Source: Mesocentrotus franciscanus
Lineage: Eukaryota; Echinodermata; Echinoidea; Camarodonta; Strongylocentrotidae
DNA: 64,000 nt
Assembly: GCA_037976565.1 (NCBI GenBank)
Contig: CP137668.1
Location: 5,476,261-5,540,260, forward strand
Direction of reading: 5' to 3'
Shown: one piece after another, positions 29,701-43,700 of the stretch
Layout: the number at the start of each line of letters is the position of its first letter
Numbering within the stretch: position 1 is the first letter of the stretch
Made by a program: the position numbers and the translations under genes
The notes under the pieces: generated by a model
Database searches by the model: none
Told to the model about the DNA's origin: nothing
The model's input: the letters and a program-made list of their open reading frames with translations, nothing else

Positions 29701-31714
29701 ACAGGTTCCTTTAGTACATGTTTCAATGAGAAACCATTTTCAAGGGAAACAAAGAATATGGTCTTTGTAGACAGGTGGTCACTAAAGCAGGTTTGACTCT
29801 ACAACATATAAAGTACACAGTATGGCATTCACTAATCGTATTATTTTACACAGAGTTAACAATTTTTAAAGTTCTGTTTTCAAACAGAAAATGCATCCAA
29901 AACAGAACAAATAAAGCAAGACATTTTTGTCAAATATTGGATATTTAGCAAAAAGATGTCTTGAAATTTGTACATATATAGTTAAAACTAAATAATTTAT
30001 ACTCTTACCAAGTTTTGTAATTTTCTAAGCAAGTGAAAATTGATTTTTCCTGATTCATGTTCTTGAGAAAATGCCATATTTAAGCTTACTGTACATCTAA
30101 AATTATTAAACAAAGGCAACCAGTCCACCTGTCATGCTTGAGTTATGAAAAACGCAAAAAACATTAAATTTACAAGGATATATAGTTATACAAGAGTGTC
30201 TGCTTGCAAACCAAAGACCTAAAAAATGGCATCTGCGAAATGATTTAGGTAGTATGAATTAGCTGAATAATGGGCAATGGGCATTGAAATAAAAGAAAAT
30301 TGAGCCAATCTTTCAAAAATACGTGCAAAACACATTTTCTTATCACTTATGCGAGTTGTGAATTGGCTCGAGAGTTAACTTTTACACACATGAAATTACC
30401 AGTAACCCAAGTTGGATAAGAGACAATGCCATAGTATGTCCATAATCAAACCCTCTTGTAGTGTAAATTATTTTCACTCCTGTGATGTTTTTTCTTTACA
30501 TTGTATTGCAAGCCCTGTGTTTCCACTGGGCAGGGAAAAAATCTTTATAGACTCATCAATGTGTTCCTCTGCACGGAAATCTTTAGTAAAAGGCGAAAGA
30601 TTTATGCGTCTTGCAGAAAAACCAGAGTGAAGATTAGCGGTTCTGGTAGATAAATATAGATTTCCATAGTACCGTTAAATGTTGGTTACTGGTTTGTAAA
30701 ACTGCACTAATATTTGTCATTTATTTGTATGAAGTGGGCTGAATTTGGTAATTGTATGTAAATTGAATACTGAGTTAATGTTAAGAAAATGAATTAGAAA
30801 AAAAATTGATGCAAATCCATTTGTTCTTATTAAAACAGAAGGTTTTTAATGAAAATTATAATCACACTGTGAAGAACTCTTCTCAGTCTATGCTCATTTG
30901 CATAATCAATTATAGACTGACCAATGAGAAGTAGTCATAGCAGCAACGTTATCTAACACACAAACACACTGCAGGATGCTGCGAGGTGCATGAGCGCCCA
31001 CCGCACAATACAGTCAGTGTGTGTGCTTTCAATTTAAAAAGCTTAGTGCAAGAATGTACTTATAGGTGTGGATTGTGTGTGTGCGTGTATGCATGTGTCT
31101 ATCTGTACATGTGTGTAATGCCCTGAAGCTGGAATATAATTTCAAGTACATTGATTTATTGCAAAAAATACAATATATTACATTTTGTTGTGTTTTTAAA
31201 TATTGGAATACCAATCAACAAAATGTATTTGCTCTGCGTGTTCAGGGTTCCATAGCTACATGCTATGTTCAAAATATTACTTCTGTGAAGAAAGTGACTT
31301 ATGAGTAGGCTAAAAACACACTCAGAGTTTAACTCTGAATTCACGTCTGGGGCATTCGTTTTACTAGTATTTTGTTAGTGATTTGATTAAAAAAAGATAA
31401 GATCTTATAGTGGAATGAATATTTGACCAAAACTGATTATGTCATTGATTTAGTTATCAAGACATATTGATAGGTGGTGCATAGGCCTATAGATAGTTTT
31501 CACTAAGTTGCTAATCCAATATTTTGCCAGATGCATCGGTTTATGGTTGCTTGAAATAGAGATTATTGGTACTTTGAGAGAATGTAGGCACTTATAATTC
31601 TCTGCATTGACTAACTTAAATGATATAGAGAGAATGGAATGAGCCCCTTTAAAAAGTAGGCTCTTTAGCCAATGTGATAACTTAATTAAAACAATAGAAT
31701 ATAATTTGAATGTT

Positions 31715-31759
<45 letters not shown>

Positions 31760-34700
31760 TGAAGGAAAAATACTCATATATGTTTAATGATTTATGGCAC
31801 CTTGAAAGAAATATATTAACCTCGATCAGAATCTGACTTTTCTTCTCTGTGTACTAATTTTAAAACAAAGTATTTGGAATGTGATTCAAACTCACTGATA
31901 CATGTATTCCTTATTTAAAAAAAAAGAGAAAAATCTTGTGCATTTATTTGTAGAATGTAGATTATTAGAACAAAAGTTAGTAGAATTGAAATAAAGGAAA
32001 ATCAATTTTTGTAAATTCTTGTGTGAATGAGCGAAGAAAGTGAGATTCTAATTGTGGTTCAAATCTTACTATTTTTCTCCGGTGTGAACAGGTCTGTCCT
32101 TGTGCAAGTGTAAATCCAAAGGTTTTGATGATCTAGCCCCAGGGCTGGGTGCTTTTATTTTCATTGTGTAGCTTGTATTAATTCAACACCTCGACACAGA
32201 GACAAAAATAACCAGCCTGGCCTTCAAGGAAGATTACGTTTACATGAGAGCACAAATAGTTTTCAGTCACTCTAGTAAGGTCTGAAGTCTGAACTACCCT
32301 TGTTCAAGACTAGTCCTTGATGTCATGACACAACTATAGTTTCATTAGTTGAAGAAAAAAAAAATGTTCACATCATGACATATTAACATACACGTAAAGA
32401 GGAATACTGTTTTATCATTGTAAAACTATTCGTTTTTAGGAGATACTCTCACAATGGAATAAAAAAAAGATATATGGTCCGTTGGTAGCCAGGGTGTTAA
32501 TGCTACTGGAAAAATCCATAAAAAACATTGGCCGGTGTTTGCTAATAATGTGAAGTAAGGAGAGTTATGTGAGCCAAAAACAGACTAATTCACATTATTC
32601 ACTGGTGTTTTGAGAGTGAGCATTTGCACTTCAAAAACAAGCGCAGAGCACCAGAGTTTCGATCAAAGTTTTACAAAAAACCACACTCCAGAGGTGGGCC
32701 TTCTATTTGTGTTTTGGGCTAATTGCCTTGCAACTTCCTATAAAACTTTGGAATGTTACGTACGAAAACCGATGGTTTTACAAAAAACCACACTCCAGAT
32801 GTGGGCCTTCCATTTGTGTTTTGGGCTAATTGCCTAGCAACTTCCTATAAAACTTTGGAATGTTACGTACGAAAACCGATGGTTTTTGCTCGTAGTGGAA
32901 ATGCCCCTTATGAAATGTTTTGTAATTCTTCCAAAGTACCAATGATGAACACGGGTGTTTTTTTGTTTAGAAATATATTTTACATTTATGAAATTAAGCC
33001 ACAATTTGTCCAGGATTCGTTCAGCCAGATGAAAAATTCCCTGGAGTAGAATTTAAAATAGCGTTCACTCTCTTTAATATATGTTTTCAGAGCTCTTTGG
33101 GAGTTGAATTGCCTTTTCCCCCTTCCTTTTTTTTTTCCTTGGTAGATGATCAGATTCTGAGTGTTGTTTGACCAGGTTTTTCAAGAGTCCACATTTGAGG
33201 TCATTCTAGGCAACAATCTCCCCGATATCACAGAATAAACAGGACAAGATAAAGCAAATAATTCGTCATCTTGCTATGAGCAAGATATACCAAGCCTTCA
33301 GGGTAGCTAGATTTAAACAAATATTAGTACATTCATTTCATGCAGGTACCATTACGTGCATACAGTTTAGTACTGGCTGGCTGTACAGGAGAGGCTTAAT
33401 TGATATTTGTTTTAATTGGATGGAATTTATATCACTCTTCACTACAGTAGTTTTATGGAGCTCTTTTTTGTGGGATTTATAATGAATAAATAGGAATTAG
33501 CAGTTTAATCAACTATTGCCAGAGGAAGGATGTGTTATTGTGATTTTTTTCTTAAAATCCGAGGAGTGAGCTTGGTTGACTACCGGTACTAAGATTTGCT
33601 GCTATAAAATCATTGTGAGTTGAAGTGTCAGAGCCTACATTACATGGTAATATCAGTGCAAATTCCAATTTTGTGAATGATTTTATTGATGGAGTAGAGA
33701 TGGAGCCATTTGGCACTTGAAAATCCTGTCTTTTTAGTGGATTATTGATCCAGTATAATTTAGTATGGAAATGTTTCATTGTGTTTTTATGTTTCATTTT
33801 TGTTGTTGTCTTGAAAGCACATATTGTCATTTTGAAGACCCATATAGTAATCTACTCTTGGAAAAAAATGATAATGAAATAATCAGTTTGATTTAAAATG
33901 CATATTATTATATTTTTCTGTTGGCACTACAGATAATCATGATTGAAAAAAAAAGAGTAGATTTCTGCATATTCACAAAGTCAGAGAGAGAGGAAAATAG
34001 ATCGCTGATGAAGTTGTGGATCAAACAAGCATTATATCAATGAAGCATTGTTTAAGGGCTGAGCAAAGACATTTATGATTTCCTTTTCTTTCAATGTGAA
34101 TTCCTCCATGGACATACAATGTTTATGATTCTGCCATGTTTCTTGGAAAACATCTGGTATTGTTACACGAGTCATCCATATTTATCTTTAATTAGTTACC
34201 TATATCATGAAATCATTGTGGCTGTTTACTTTCTTCACTTTGGACTTTGCTCATGTTTTATGCCAATTTTCATAAAAGAAGAAAAATTTCCTGGTAATAT
34301 TTAGAATGAAGCAGCTTATCAACATACATGTACTTTTCATGTGTGCCAGGTTCTGCACATGTATTGATATCAAATCATAATGTTCTTCTTTATTATTTTT
34401 TCTTTATCCAAGAGCAATAAATATGTTTGCTTTGATTTTAACATTTACATGTTTACTGAAGTAGTGTTAAAACTACTGAATGTTTGTATTCTTTTTTTTT
34501 TAAGGAAGAGAGATAAAAAAGATATTGAAACCAATGACTCATCACCAGAACTTTTACAAAATACTCAGTTCAGAAAGGAAGTGTAATTTTATCATTCCTT
34601 TCTAAAACTTGAAACAGGTACCATCATAATTTCCTCCACACTCATTCTTAGGATACATGACCAAAACTTTCTCAGAACGCATCAATATCTGTTTAACAGG

Positions 34701-37700
34701 TAACAATAGAAGCAAGTACAATAGACCTTGATCGATTGATGTATTGTGGCTTTTTCTTGCAAGGACATGTAGCTATTGTATTTGACGCGCACTGAGAAAA
34801 ATTATGACAACATTATATGGTATGGATGGAGGGCCTGAACTGTTTTCAAGAAGCTGGGATCATTTGATGCTGTGAAATTGTTAAGACTTCCACCATTTTT
34901 CAAGAAATTGATATAATTTGATGCTGAGAAATTCTGCAGGTCTACTTATGACATTCATTTGGATATGTATTGAAGAGCTTATTTTGCCATTTAAGGTTTG
35001 TATCAATGTTTTTTGTGTGAATAAGATTATGGTTTCAAATTGTAGTACACTATAGACGAAGAGGGTGAAAGCCTTTTGTTAAAAATGTGGTTCATCGAAA
35101 GAGAGATGGATTGGAGAAGCTCACATTTAGTTATGTGAAGGCAAAGCTACATAGTGGCTGTGTGCCGCATTATGTTATCTTCCGGTGCTGTCTATTAGCA
35201 ATCATTGATTTCAAATATCAGGGCTTGGAAATTGGATTAATGTTAAGTTAACTCTCAGTTACATGACATGCTAGTAAGTCCAATAGTCCATACCCTTCTA
35301 CAGTAGCTTTAAAGATTGCATCAAATTGAAAGCAGTATGCCCAAACTTTTACTGCACTATTAATCATTTGAAGAAAGACAATGAAATAGTATAAGTTCAA
35401 AGAATTATATTGCAGTAATCAACCAGATTAGCAAATCCTAATATCAATAGTAATGAATATTTCAATAGACATTATAAACAGAAAAAAATATATTAACAAA
35501 TTCCGGGAATTTTTTTCTTCTTTTTTTCTGGCAGCAACTGACTGCACCTGAATACTTGCTTTTGTTTTCAGCATTCACTTGCAGTACGTAGGTGAATTGT
35601 TTATCATTCAATAGTGGTGAATACTATACACTCAGGGTGAAGGTAGTCTACAAGCAAAAACCCGTTGTGGTATTTTGGATAATATACTGTACAGCATTCG
35701 TCATTACTTGACCAAAATCTGAAGAAGTAGGATTATGACTGTACAAAAAAAAAAAAGTAATAGGAAATTCTACAGTATAAATCACATGTCAGCTATTCAG
35801 ATATTTGTAATATTTAAGATGACGCACAGTAACGGATGTAATTTCTGCCTGGTGACTGTCATATGTGTAGGTGTAGATGGTGTTCCACTCCATTGCTCGA
35901 GATAGACCAAGTTAATTACATCTGGGCTAATATCTCTATTCTCTTGTGGTGAAATGATGGCTTGTTTGCATTCTGGAAGTTTTGAATGAAGAGCGTAGTG
36001 AGGATTTTATTGTCCCTTTGACATTTAAGGCTTGTAACACTAACAGTGAAGTCCTTAATGTATTAGGGCTTATGCTCTTAATGCAGGATTAATGAGGACT
36101 CTCTACTGTATGAAATATGGTATGAAATGCGGTATGGTGACCGTGCATCAGCTGTTGTGTGTAAATATTGATGAATTCAAAACAGGATTTAGCTAGACCG
36201 CGGATATATGACACTACTTCGACTGAATTGCAAATTTGAAGACTGGTAATTGTTACAACACTGATTTTAAAGGAGATACCACCACAGAATATTTCTTTAT
36301 TTCCTACAAGAATTATTCATATTCTGAACTGGAATTGTGGATGATAGTGAGGGAACAAGATTTTGTGCATTCATACCTAATTTCACAAATTATGACTGGG
36401 AAACTGTCCAGGGCCCACGTTTTGGAGCATTTCTGCATTGAGTGGAAAAGGTGACACATCGCTAAACCAAATTTGATCAAATGGGAGGTGATCGACGACG
36501 TGTCATGAACATCTGAATATTTTCATAAGCAGACATAAGAGTATTGTTTCAGTGACCGTTGCTGGAAGCAGAGTTGTCTCACTGTGTTTATCAACTCATT
36601 TCTGCATCCCTGGATGTTAAGAGGACCAGTCATATTTTCCAGAATATATTTGCTTAGTATGTTTATATATGGTTGGCATTGGTTGCACAGTTTTTTAAGA
36701 CTTTGAATGCCACTTCGGTGTAATGCTGTATATTCATTCAGATGTTTATATTATGGAGTACATCTTTTTACTTTTTTGTTTCTCCCTGGCTGATCAGTAA
36801 TATGTTTAACATTGAGTAAAGGAACGGATTGAGTGGATGCTGCAAATACACACGCATGATTCCAAGGAGTGTTGTGATTCGAATGCCTCCTTGATTCCTT
36901 GTTGTTGATCGTCACCATAGCAACGTGAGCATGGCTTACATCTCTCCCCAAACTGTCCGTGAGTTAGATGAGCTGCTTCACTCTCTTCAAATCTGACCTT
37001 GTGACCCACAAGACGTTATTCTTCAAACTGGCAACGCGGACAGATAATCTGATTTTGTAGATTATGCATACATGTACATCCATGACACTCTCCAATCTAA
37101 TTGCCATCTCGCCATCTTGTGAATTAATGAAGCTGTGTTTCATTTTGATATCTCTCCCACTTTTCCCAACAAAGAGAAAATAAAGTTGATGTTGAATCTA
37201 CTGAGATACTTTACCGTACATGTATGCTTGATGAATTATTTAGCCTACATTTGTACCATGAGCAATTATACTGCCCTGTTTGGCTTGATATTTCATTATT
37301 CATTAACTATACTACACTAACGTTGCAGTTGCACTGACTGGTTTGCATTATTTTGATGGACAAGAAGGAAAGAAGAGATGTCGCCATGGAGATTTTTCAC
37401 AACAGCTCTGACTAATCTGTTTTCATCTAGGGCATCGCTTTAGGAGCAAATGTGTGAGAGTAGTTCTTCAACCTTTCGTTCGTTTGAAAGAATAATTTTG
37501 GCTTACCGGTATTGTTGCATTTTTACAACGGCGAAAGTCTGACATTGTGACATTGTCATGGACGCTCAAGTCAGCACTGTATTTTTTTTTAGAGACTCTA
37601 TATTTGTTGGAACATTTCTAGCATCGTCTCTTCACCTTTTATGGAACACAGTAGGATCTCTTTAATACCCAAGGAATATACATTTGGAATATAGACTCCC

Positions 37701-40700
37701 ATCTCCTTCTAATCATGTTTGCTCTGGACTTTCACCCGCTCTCGGCAGAGAGATTATGAGTAGTTCGGACAAAGTTGATCAACTTGAAGATCCCCTTGCT
37801 TGGATATACGATGAGGAGGACCTCAGAGGTAAGGTTGAAACGATGATCATATTTTGTTGACAGCTTGAAGGGAGTTAGGTCATATGATTTACATAGACTT
37901 CAATCTTTGTGACAATCACTCCACGTTTTGTGGTTTGGCTCAATGACTTTTGATTCAGAGCCCAGTGAAGAATATGCCTCATGCACGATGTGGAAAGGGC
38001 AACAATTTCTGCACCCACAGCATCCATTTTTGTTTCATGACTATACTGCATTTGACATTAGAAATTTAAAAAAGGAAAAGAAGGAAAAGAAGCTTTACAA
38101 TCCTTAAATTGGCAAGATGTTGAGAGATTCAAACTCATTGTTTTTCTATCAAATTGGCAATTTTTCCAACTTTTTGACAATATTCTCGCTCATGAATATT
38201 GTTTTCAGAGATATCACATATTATTTGAACAACGTAGCAACAAAAGAAAAATATAATTGTTACCAATTTAAAAAATAATATGTGATCAATTTAGCCCTGA
38301 ATATAAAACCTGTACTAAAAGGGTTAATGCCTGTCTTTCTCTTAGCAGATGGTGTTTCAAATTGTATAGGGTCTTAGCATCCAACAATGATACCAGATTA
38401 ATTGAAATAATATAATTAAAACTTTTTTATAAAAAAACTAGTTAGCCTACTATAGCTGCTGAATAATCTGTCATGTTACAGAAGGGTTTTGTCAATCTCA
38501 ATTTTTAAAAGAATTAGTGTGGCGTGAAAATTGTTAATTCCATTCTTGTTTGTTTGTTTTCTATTGCCAATCAGGAACTTTTTTAAGGACAAGAAGATTC
38601 TTTTTAAGATGAACTGATTGATTTCAATACTAGTATGGACAAATTATTAAGAGAAAGAGATGAATAGAGGAAGTATAGATAATTGGGGGAAATGTCTGTT
38701 TCCCCAATCAATAGAGCATTAAATCAGTATATTTGCTCTGGTACTCTGGTAAATATTGAAATGTTCCCTGCATGTGAATGTACAGTACTACAGTGCTGCC
38801 ATGCTTTGTAACAGTAATTAAAAATAGATTCATTGTTGTAATGGCAAATGAAACAATCTATACTTCTCACACGCCTATTGTTCCTTTGTGCAAGCAATGA
38901 ACTTATTTTAACCTTGGCGATAGGAGTATTGCACAGTGGAAAGATATTTCTCTTGATCAACAAGTGGGCGTTGATATGATATGAGACCACTTACAAAACA
39001 AATGCGCAGTACAGTTGTATTTATGAATTAATACACAAATTTGTGTGTGGTGGTTTAATCATATCGGTTTTGTTTCTATTGTGTAGTCTATATCACGTTG
39101 AGTTGGACAACTCATGTGTACAACTACATGTGATATGCTTGATGTAATTTTCAAATTGAGATGGATGAGTAGATTTGTTTTCATCAGAAAGATTATATAG
39201 GAAGCTAAAGAAAAGTCATTATTAAATACAGATTTGGAAAGCTTTATTTGAGTGTACATTACATGGAATATCAAATGCAGAATTGGCAACCATTAAACAT
39301 CTGGGGGTGTTTCACAAAGACTAAGATCGAATTTAAGTTGGACTTGTATATGGCAGGCCATTCATGCCACTGGTTGCTCTCACTATTGTCTCTCAATTAT
39401 GATCTTTAGATAATATTTTTTCCTCCAATAACGAACTGTCAAAAAATGTCTGTTGACCACGATTTATACGTCCCTTGAGAGACCAATACCAGTAAATGGT
39501 GAGAGCAAACAGTGGCATGAATGGCCTGCCATAATTAAGTCCAACTTAAAGTTGATCTTAGTCTTTGTGAAACACCCCCTGGTTCAGAAGATGATGTCTT
39601 ATTGTATCACCACACTGAATTCCTGATACTGCATTGTTCACATTCGACAAAATTTACAAATGTATCCCTGTGTAAATTAATAGAGGTATTGCCGTACACC
39701 GGTATTTGAAGAAGTACATGTTTTGAAGTGTATTTTCAAACTGTGCACCTGAAATTGCTAGTAATCTAAAGTTTCAGAAAGGGTTCTTTATATGATATTT
39801 TCTTCCATTGTCTATTGAGAGGCTTGATGCTATTGCTAAGCAACTTGGGCTTTGCTTTTGGAAAAGGTTGTCATGGCAACATTGTAAATGAATATGGCAT
39901 TGGGTGCGTTACGACTACTGGTGCACTTAAGGTGATGGTTTCAGATCAATGCGTGAAAACTCTACATGAACCTCAATACAGGGATGGGTATTGGTAATGC
40001 ATCCACATGACTCGCTATATCAGATGATAGGTAGGTATACTGCTAGAGAATTTGATACAGGGAATTGAGGCCCTGCGCGCAAGAAAGGTACAGAATATGG
40101 AAAGAATGTGCACTTAATCGGAAAAAGGAGAAAATAGCATGTGGTTGTGTTTAAAATTTTGCTTTGAAACTGTATTTAAGGAATCTAAATCAAATGTATG
40201 AAAGGAAATTACCTCAATCTTATGAAAGTAATTAACCTAAATCCTGTTTGATTGAAATCTTGGAAAGAAAATGGTCAGGAAGGTTTATTTCATTGTATAA
40301 AAATTGAATAAGGATATTGTGACCATATGATGTAATATCTGATATGTGGTTTTATGTTTATTATGCCAAAATTTGCAGGATGCATACGTTGCACAACTGC
40401 ACTTGGTAATTGTGGAAGTTACTATGTTGACACCACATGAATAGAACATTCTAAAGCTTAGAAGCAAGCTATCAGAAATTTGCTAAGTGGCATGCGCACA
40501 TCCTAATGACCTTCTTCCATTGGCACAACGAATTGTGATTAATGTTTCCTTTCGCTTGAAAATCAGTGAGAGTACATTTCCATGTATTCTCATATCAACA
40601 ATTCACACCATTCATGTGCTGTATTGTCTGACAATAATGCAATGGAGGTTATGCCCAGGCTTAGACCCCATCGAGTGCATATTTCTGCCATTTTCAGCGC

Positions 40701-43700
40701 AGATTTGCTTTAACATCATCACCTATTGAACCGATAACGAGGGTGTAATTAAGGCTGTCTTGCACTATTTTTGGAGCTAATTGAATTATCTGCTTCCCCT
40801 TCAGTATTATCACCTGCATGTCATGGTAACTGTGGTGATCTATTTTAATAAAGACATTGGATAAAATGTTGGGAACAGTGGATAGGTATTAAATCAGTGC
40901 CTTGTGATGTTGTAGCCTGATATGGTCTCATGCTGAATATCGTGGCATTTTCATGTGATATAGAGCCTCTGCAGGGATTGGCAGTGTTTAATCCTGTGGT
41001 TGCCAGAGTTGCAAAAATGGAGCTTAACCCCTTCGTTAACCTGAGCTGCAAATTCCTTTCAATAGTTTAAATATTTAACAACAAGGTTTTACTGATATCA
41101 GCTATGTCTTTTGTTCAACAAATATATGTTCTTGGTTTAAACTGCTCATAAAACACATTGGAATGATGCAACCCAAAGTATTATCTTCAAAATTTGTTAA
41201 AATAGAAATTTTGTCTCTCGTGTATTTGCTTTCATACTTCATTTCATATAGTCTCCCAGTGCTAAATCTTCAACATTTCCCACTTCAAAAAACAAAGAAA
41301 TTGGTCATTACAAAGTGTAACTTACAGTAGGTTTCATTGCTTATCATAATATGAAGCAAGTTTCAATAGTAAATACATCATAGCAAAAGGATCATAAAGG
41401 GTACCTTTAATAAAAAATTACCGGTGATTAATTATTACCCTTCAGATGGACTACATGTAGGCCCTAAGCCAGCTTTTAGTACATATACATGTAGCTAAGA
41501 CCCTGCTAATAAACTGAGGACCAGTGCCTCCAAAATATTGAGACATGATTTTAAAAAGACATGAAAATCCCCTGATCTTGATCTGTTTATGTAAATTGTC
41601 TTTAAAAGTTTAAGCTCTAAATGAGTGGTGATCCAAGACTTCCTCAACCCTGGTAATTTGTTCAGGACATTAGCCAAATCCTGTTGTCCCCTCTTGTTTG
41701 AGGCAGTCGGGAGTTTGTGTCCAATCTTCATTCTGTAAGACTAAGAGGTCGACAGTCGCAACAAGCGAGCTTGCGAACGCATTCAAAGCACAAGATCAAT
41801 ATCACCCGTGATTCACCTCTAGATTGGCTTAGATTTTCAGTGTGGACGTGACAAAATAGCACGCGCCACTTTCCAAATTCTGCAGCATTTCGTAGCAAGG
41901 AGTCTCCGGAGGCAGTCACTTAGAGCGCCAAGGTGGCTGAGCTGGCTGCTTCTTTGGATTTTGAAGAAGACAGTCTTACTGGAAGTCAGATCCTGAGCTG
42001 TGCTAATGGATTTTCTGTGGAATTTCAGATATTAGGAGAGTCTGACTAGCCATATCCTGTAAAAGCTGTTCCTACTGCAAAAAAAACTCCAGTGACTACT
42101 TTCTGTTTTCTTTTTCTTTGAACATAGGATATGTGAAACTTTGAGAGATATTCACTGTATACAAATGATGTGTTGTTTGTTTACAGAGCTTTGGTTAATA
42201 TTCCCTGAAACTTGAACTGTTCAAATCATATTTTCATGAAAAGGAAACAGAATGTTTTGTTTGCAGAACTGATTGTTAAAGGATAAGAAACGACGATGTG
42301 GTGAAGTGTTTAGCGTATTGTGCCTACGTGATCAAACACCCGATCCACCAGAGCCCTTCAAGGTGGAAGGTTTTTCTGCAAGGATCATCCTGGTTTATTG
42401 GACTCGAGTGTCATCAAAAACCAAAACATAGACAGATGAATTCCTCTTCATGATTTGTCCATGAAATCAAAATCTGTTGATCTTCAAGAAAATAATTTAC
42501 ATATATCTATTATGTGAATGTCGTTTGCTAATCTTCCTTAAAAAATCCTATGAGTGAACAATTTTGGACAGTTTTGATCTCTACAGGAATTGATAGGCAA
42601 CAAGAGGCATGAATATGTCATTGCCACACTTCTGAAGGTCCTCCACTCTATATTACCCTAACTGACATTTCCTTTTGAAGAATACCTGCTTGACCCTGCT
42701 TAACCATCAGAATGCTTTATGTCATGGTAAACTTTTTGAAAGTAGAACAATTGATGGGCATCTATGAATAACCAAGTACTTGCCCATCTCAAGGCTATTG
42801 CTTCAGAGATATCTCTGTTGTCAGGTTTTGTGAATTCTTGGAGAACCGGAACACTCTGCATGTTCAAAGATACACCGATCAACGAACATCACAGATTTCA
42901 AAGAGTCTTTGACGATCCCCAAACGTGTTAAGGGGTCAGATGTTTTGGTTGATGGGTTTTCTCAGGATTTACCAGGTTCCTTGAGGACTCTTGAAGGGTG
43001 CTCAAGATGGGCAGACTCCAGGATGAACATGGTTTTCAGCAGCGCACCATTTGCCTCAGGCGCAGGGCATCAATAGGTTTGTAGCACGTTTTCCAATTAA
43101 TCCCTTGCTCATCAAGATTATTTATGGAAAATGATGAGATTTGATTGATGTTGCATTCTTATGTTATCATGTAACTTGGTACTATATAAGGATTTGGTAC
43201 TTCTAGTGAAAGTTTTGATGCATAATTTGAAGTTGAGTGTATGAAACTAGGAATCATTTTAAGCGAAATATGTATACATTTTGATTTATGTATTTTTTTC
43301 AAAAATGTAATTTGTCAGTGTAAGGTTACTGATGAAGGTTCATTATCCATCTACTTAATATATTCAAATGTGTTTTGTCTGTACATTTACATATGCTTTA
43401 GTATGTAAGAGAAGAAAAGAGATAAAAATTATATGAGCAGAGCAGAACAAGAATGAAATAAAAATGGTTGCTTACTAACAATCTTAGCAGTCAGGTAAAA
43501 TAACCACCACTAAACTAATAGATTGTATATGTAAATAATGCTATATACAATTACAAAGAGCATTTGGGAATTTAGATATGGTAAATGGAAAAAAAAAGAT
43601 GCCAGCTATGATAGCCTCATCCAGACAAACCTGTAATTAATATGAATAAAGTATATAACATAAATTACATAAGTCAAAACCCATGAGTGAGACTATATAT

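Larger units (their letters stand above)
29800..37634. other. TRAK: TRAK intron, long noncoding stretch
   Basis: AT-rich intron of the long form. Apart from the TA microsatellite (31714-31760) and the 107-bp tandem duplication (32668-32881), I see no exon, RNA gene or element with clear ends. Confidence 0.5.
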
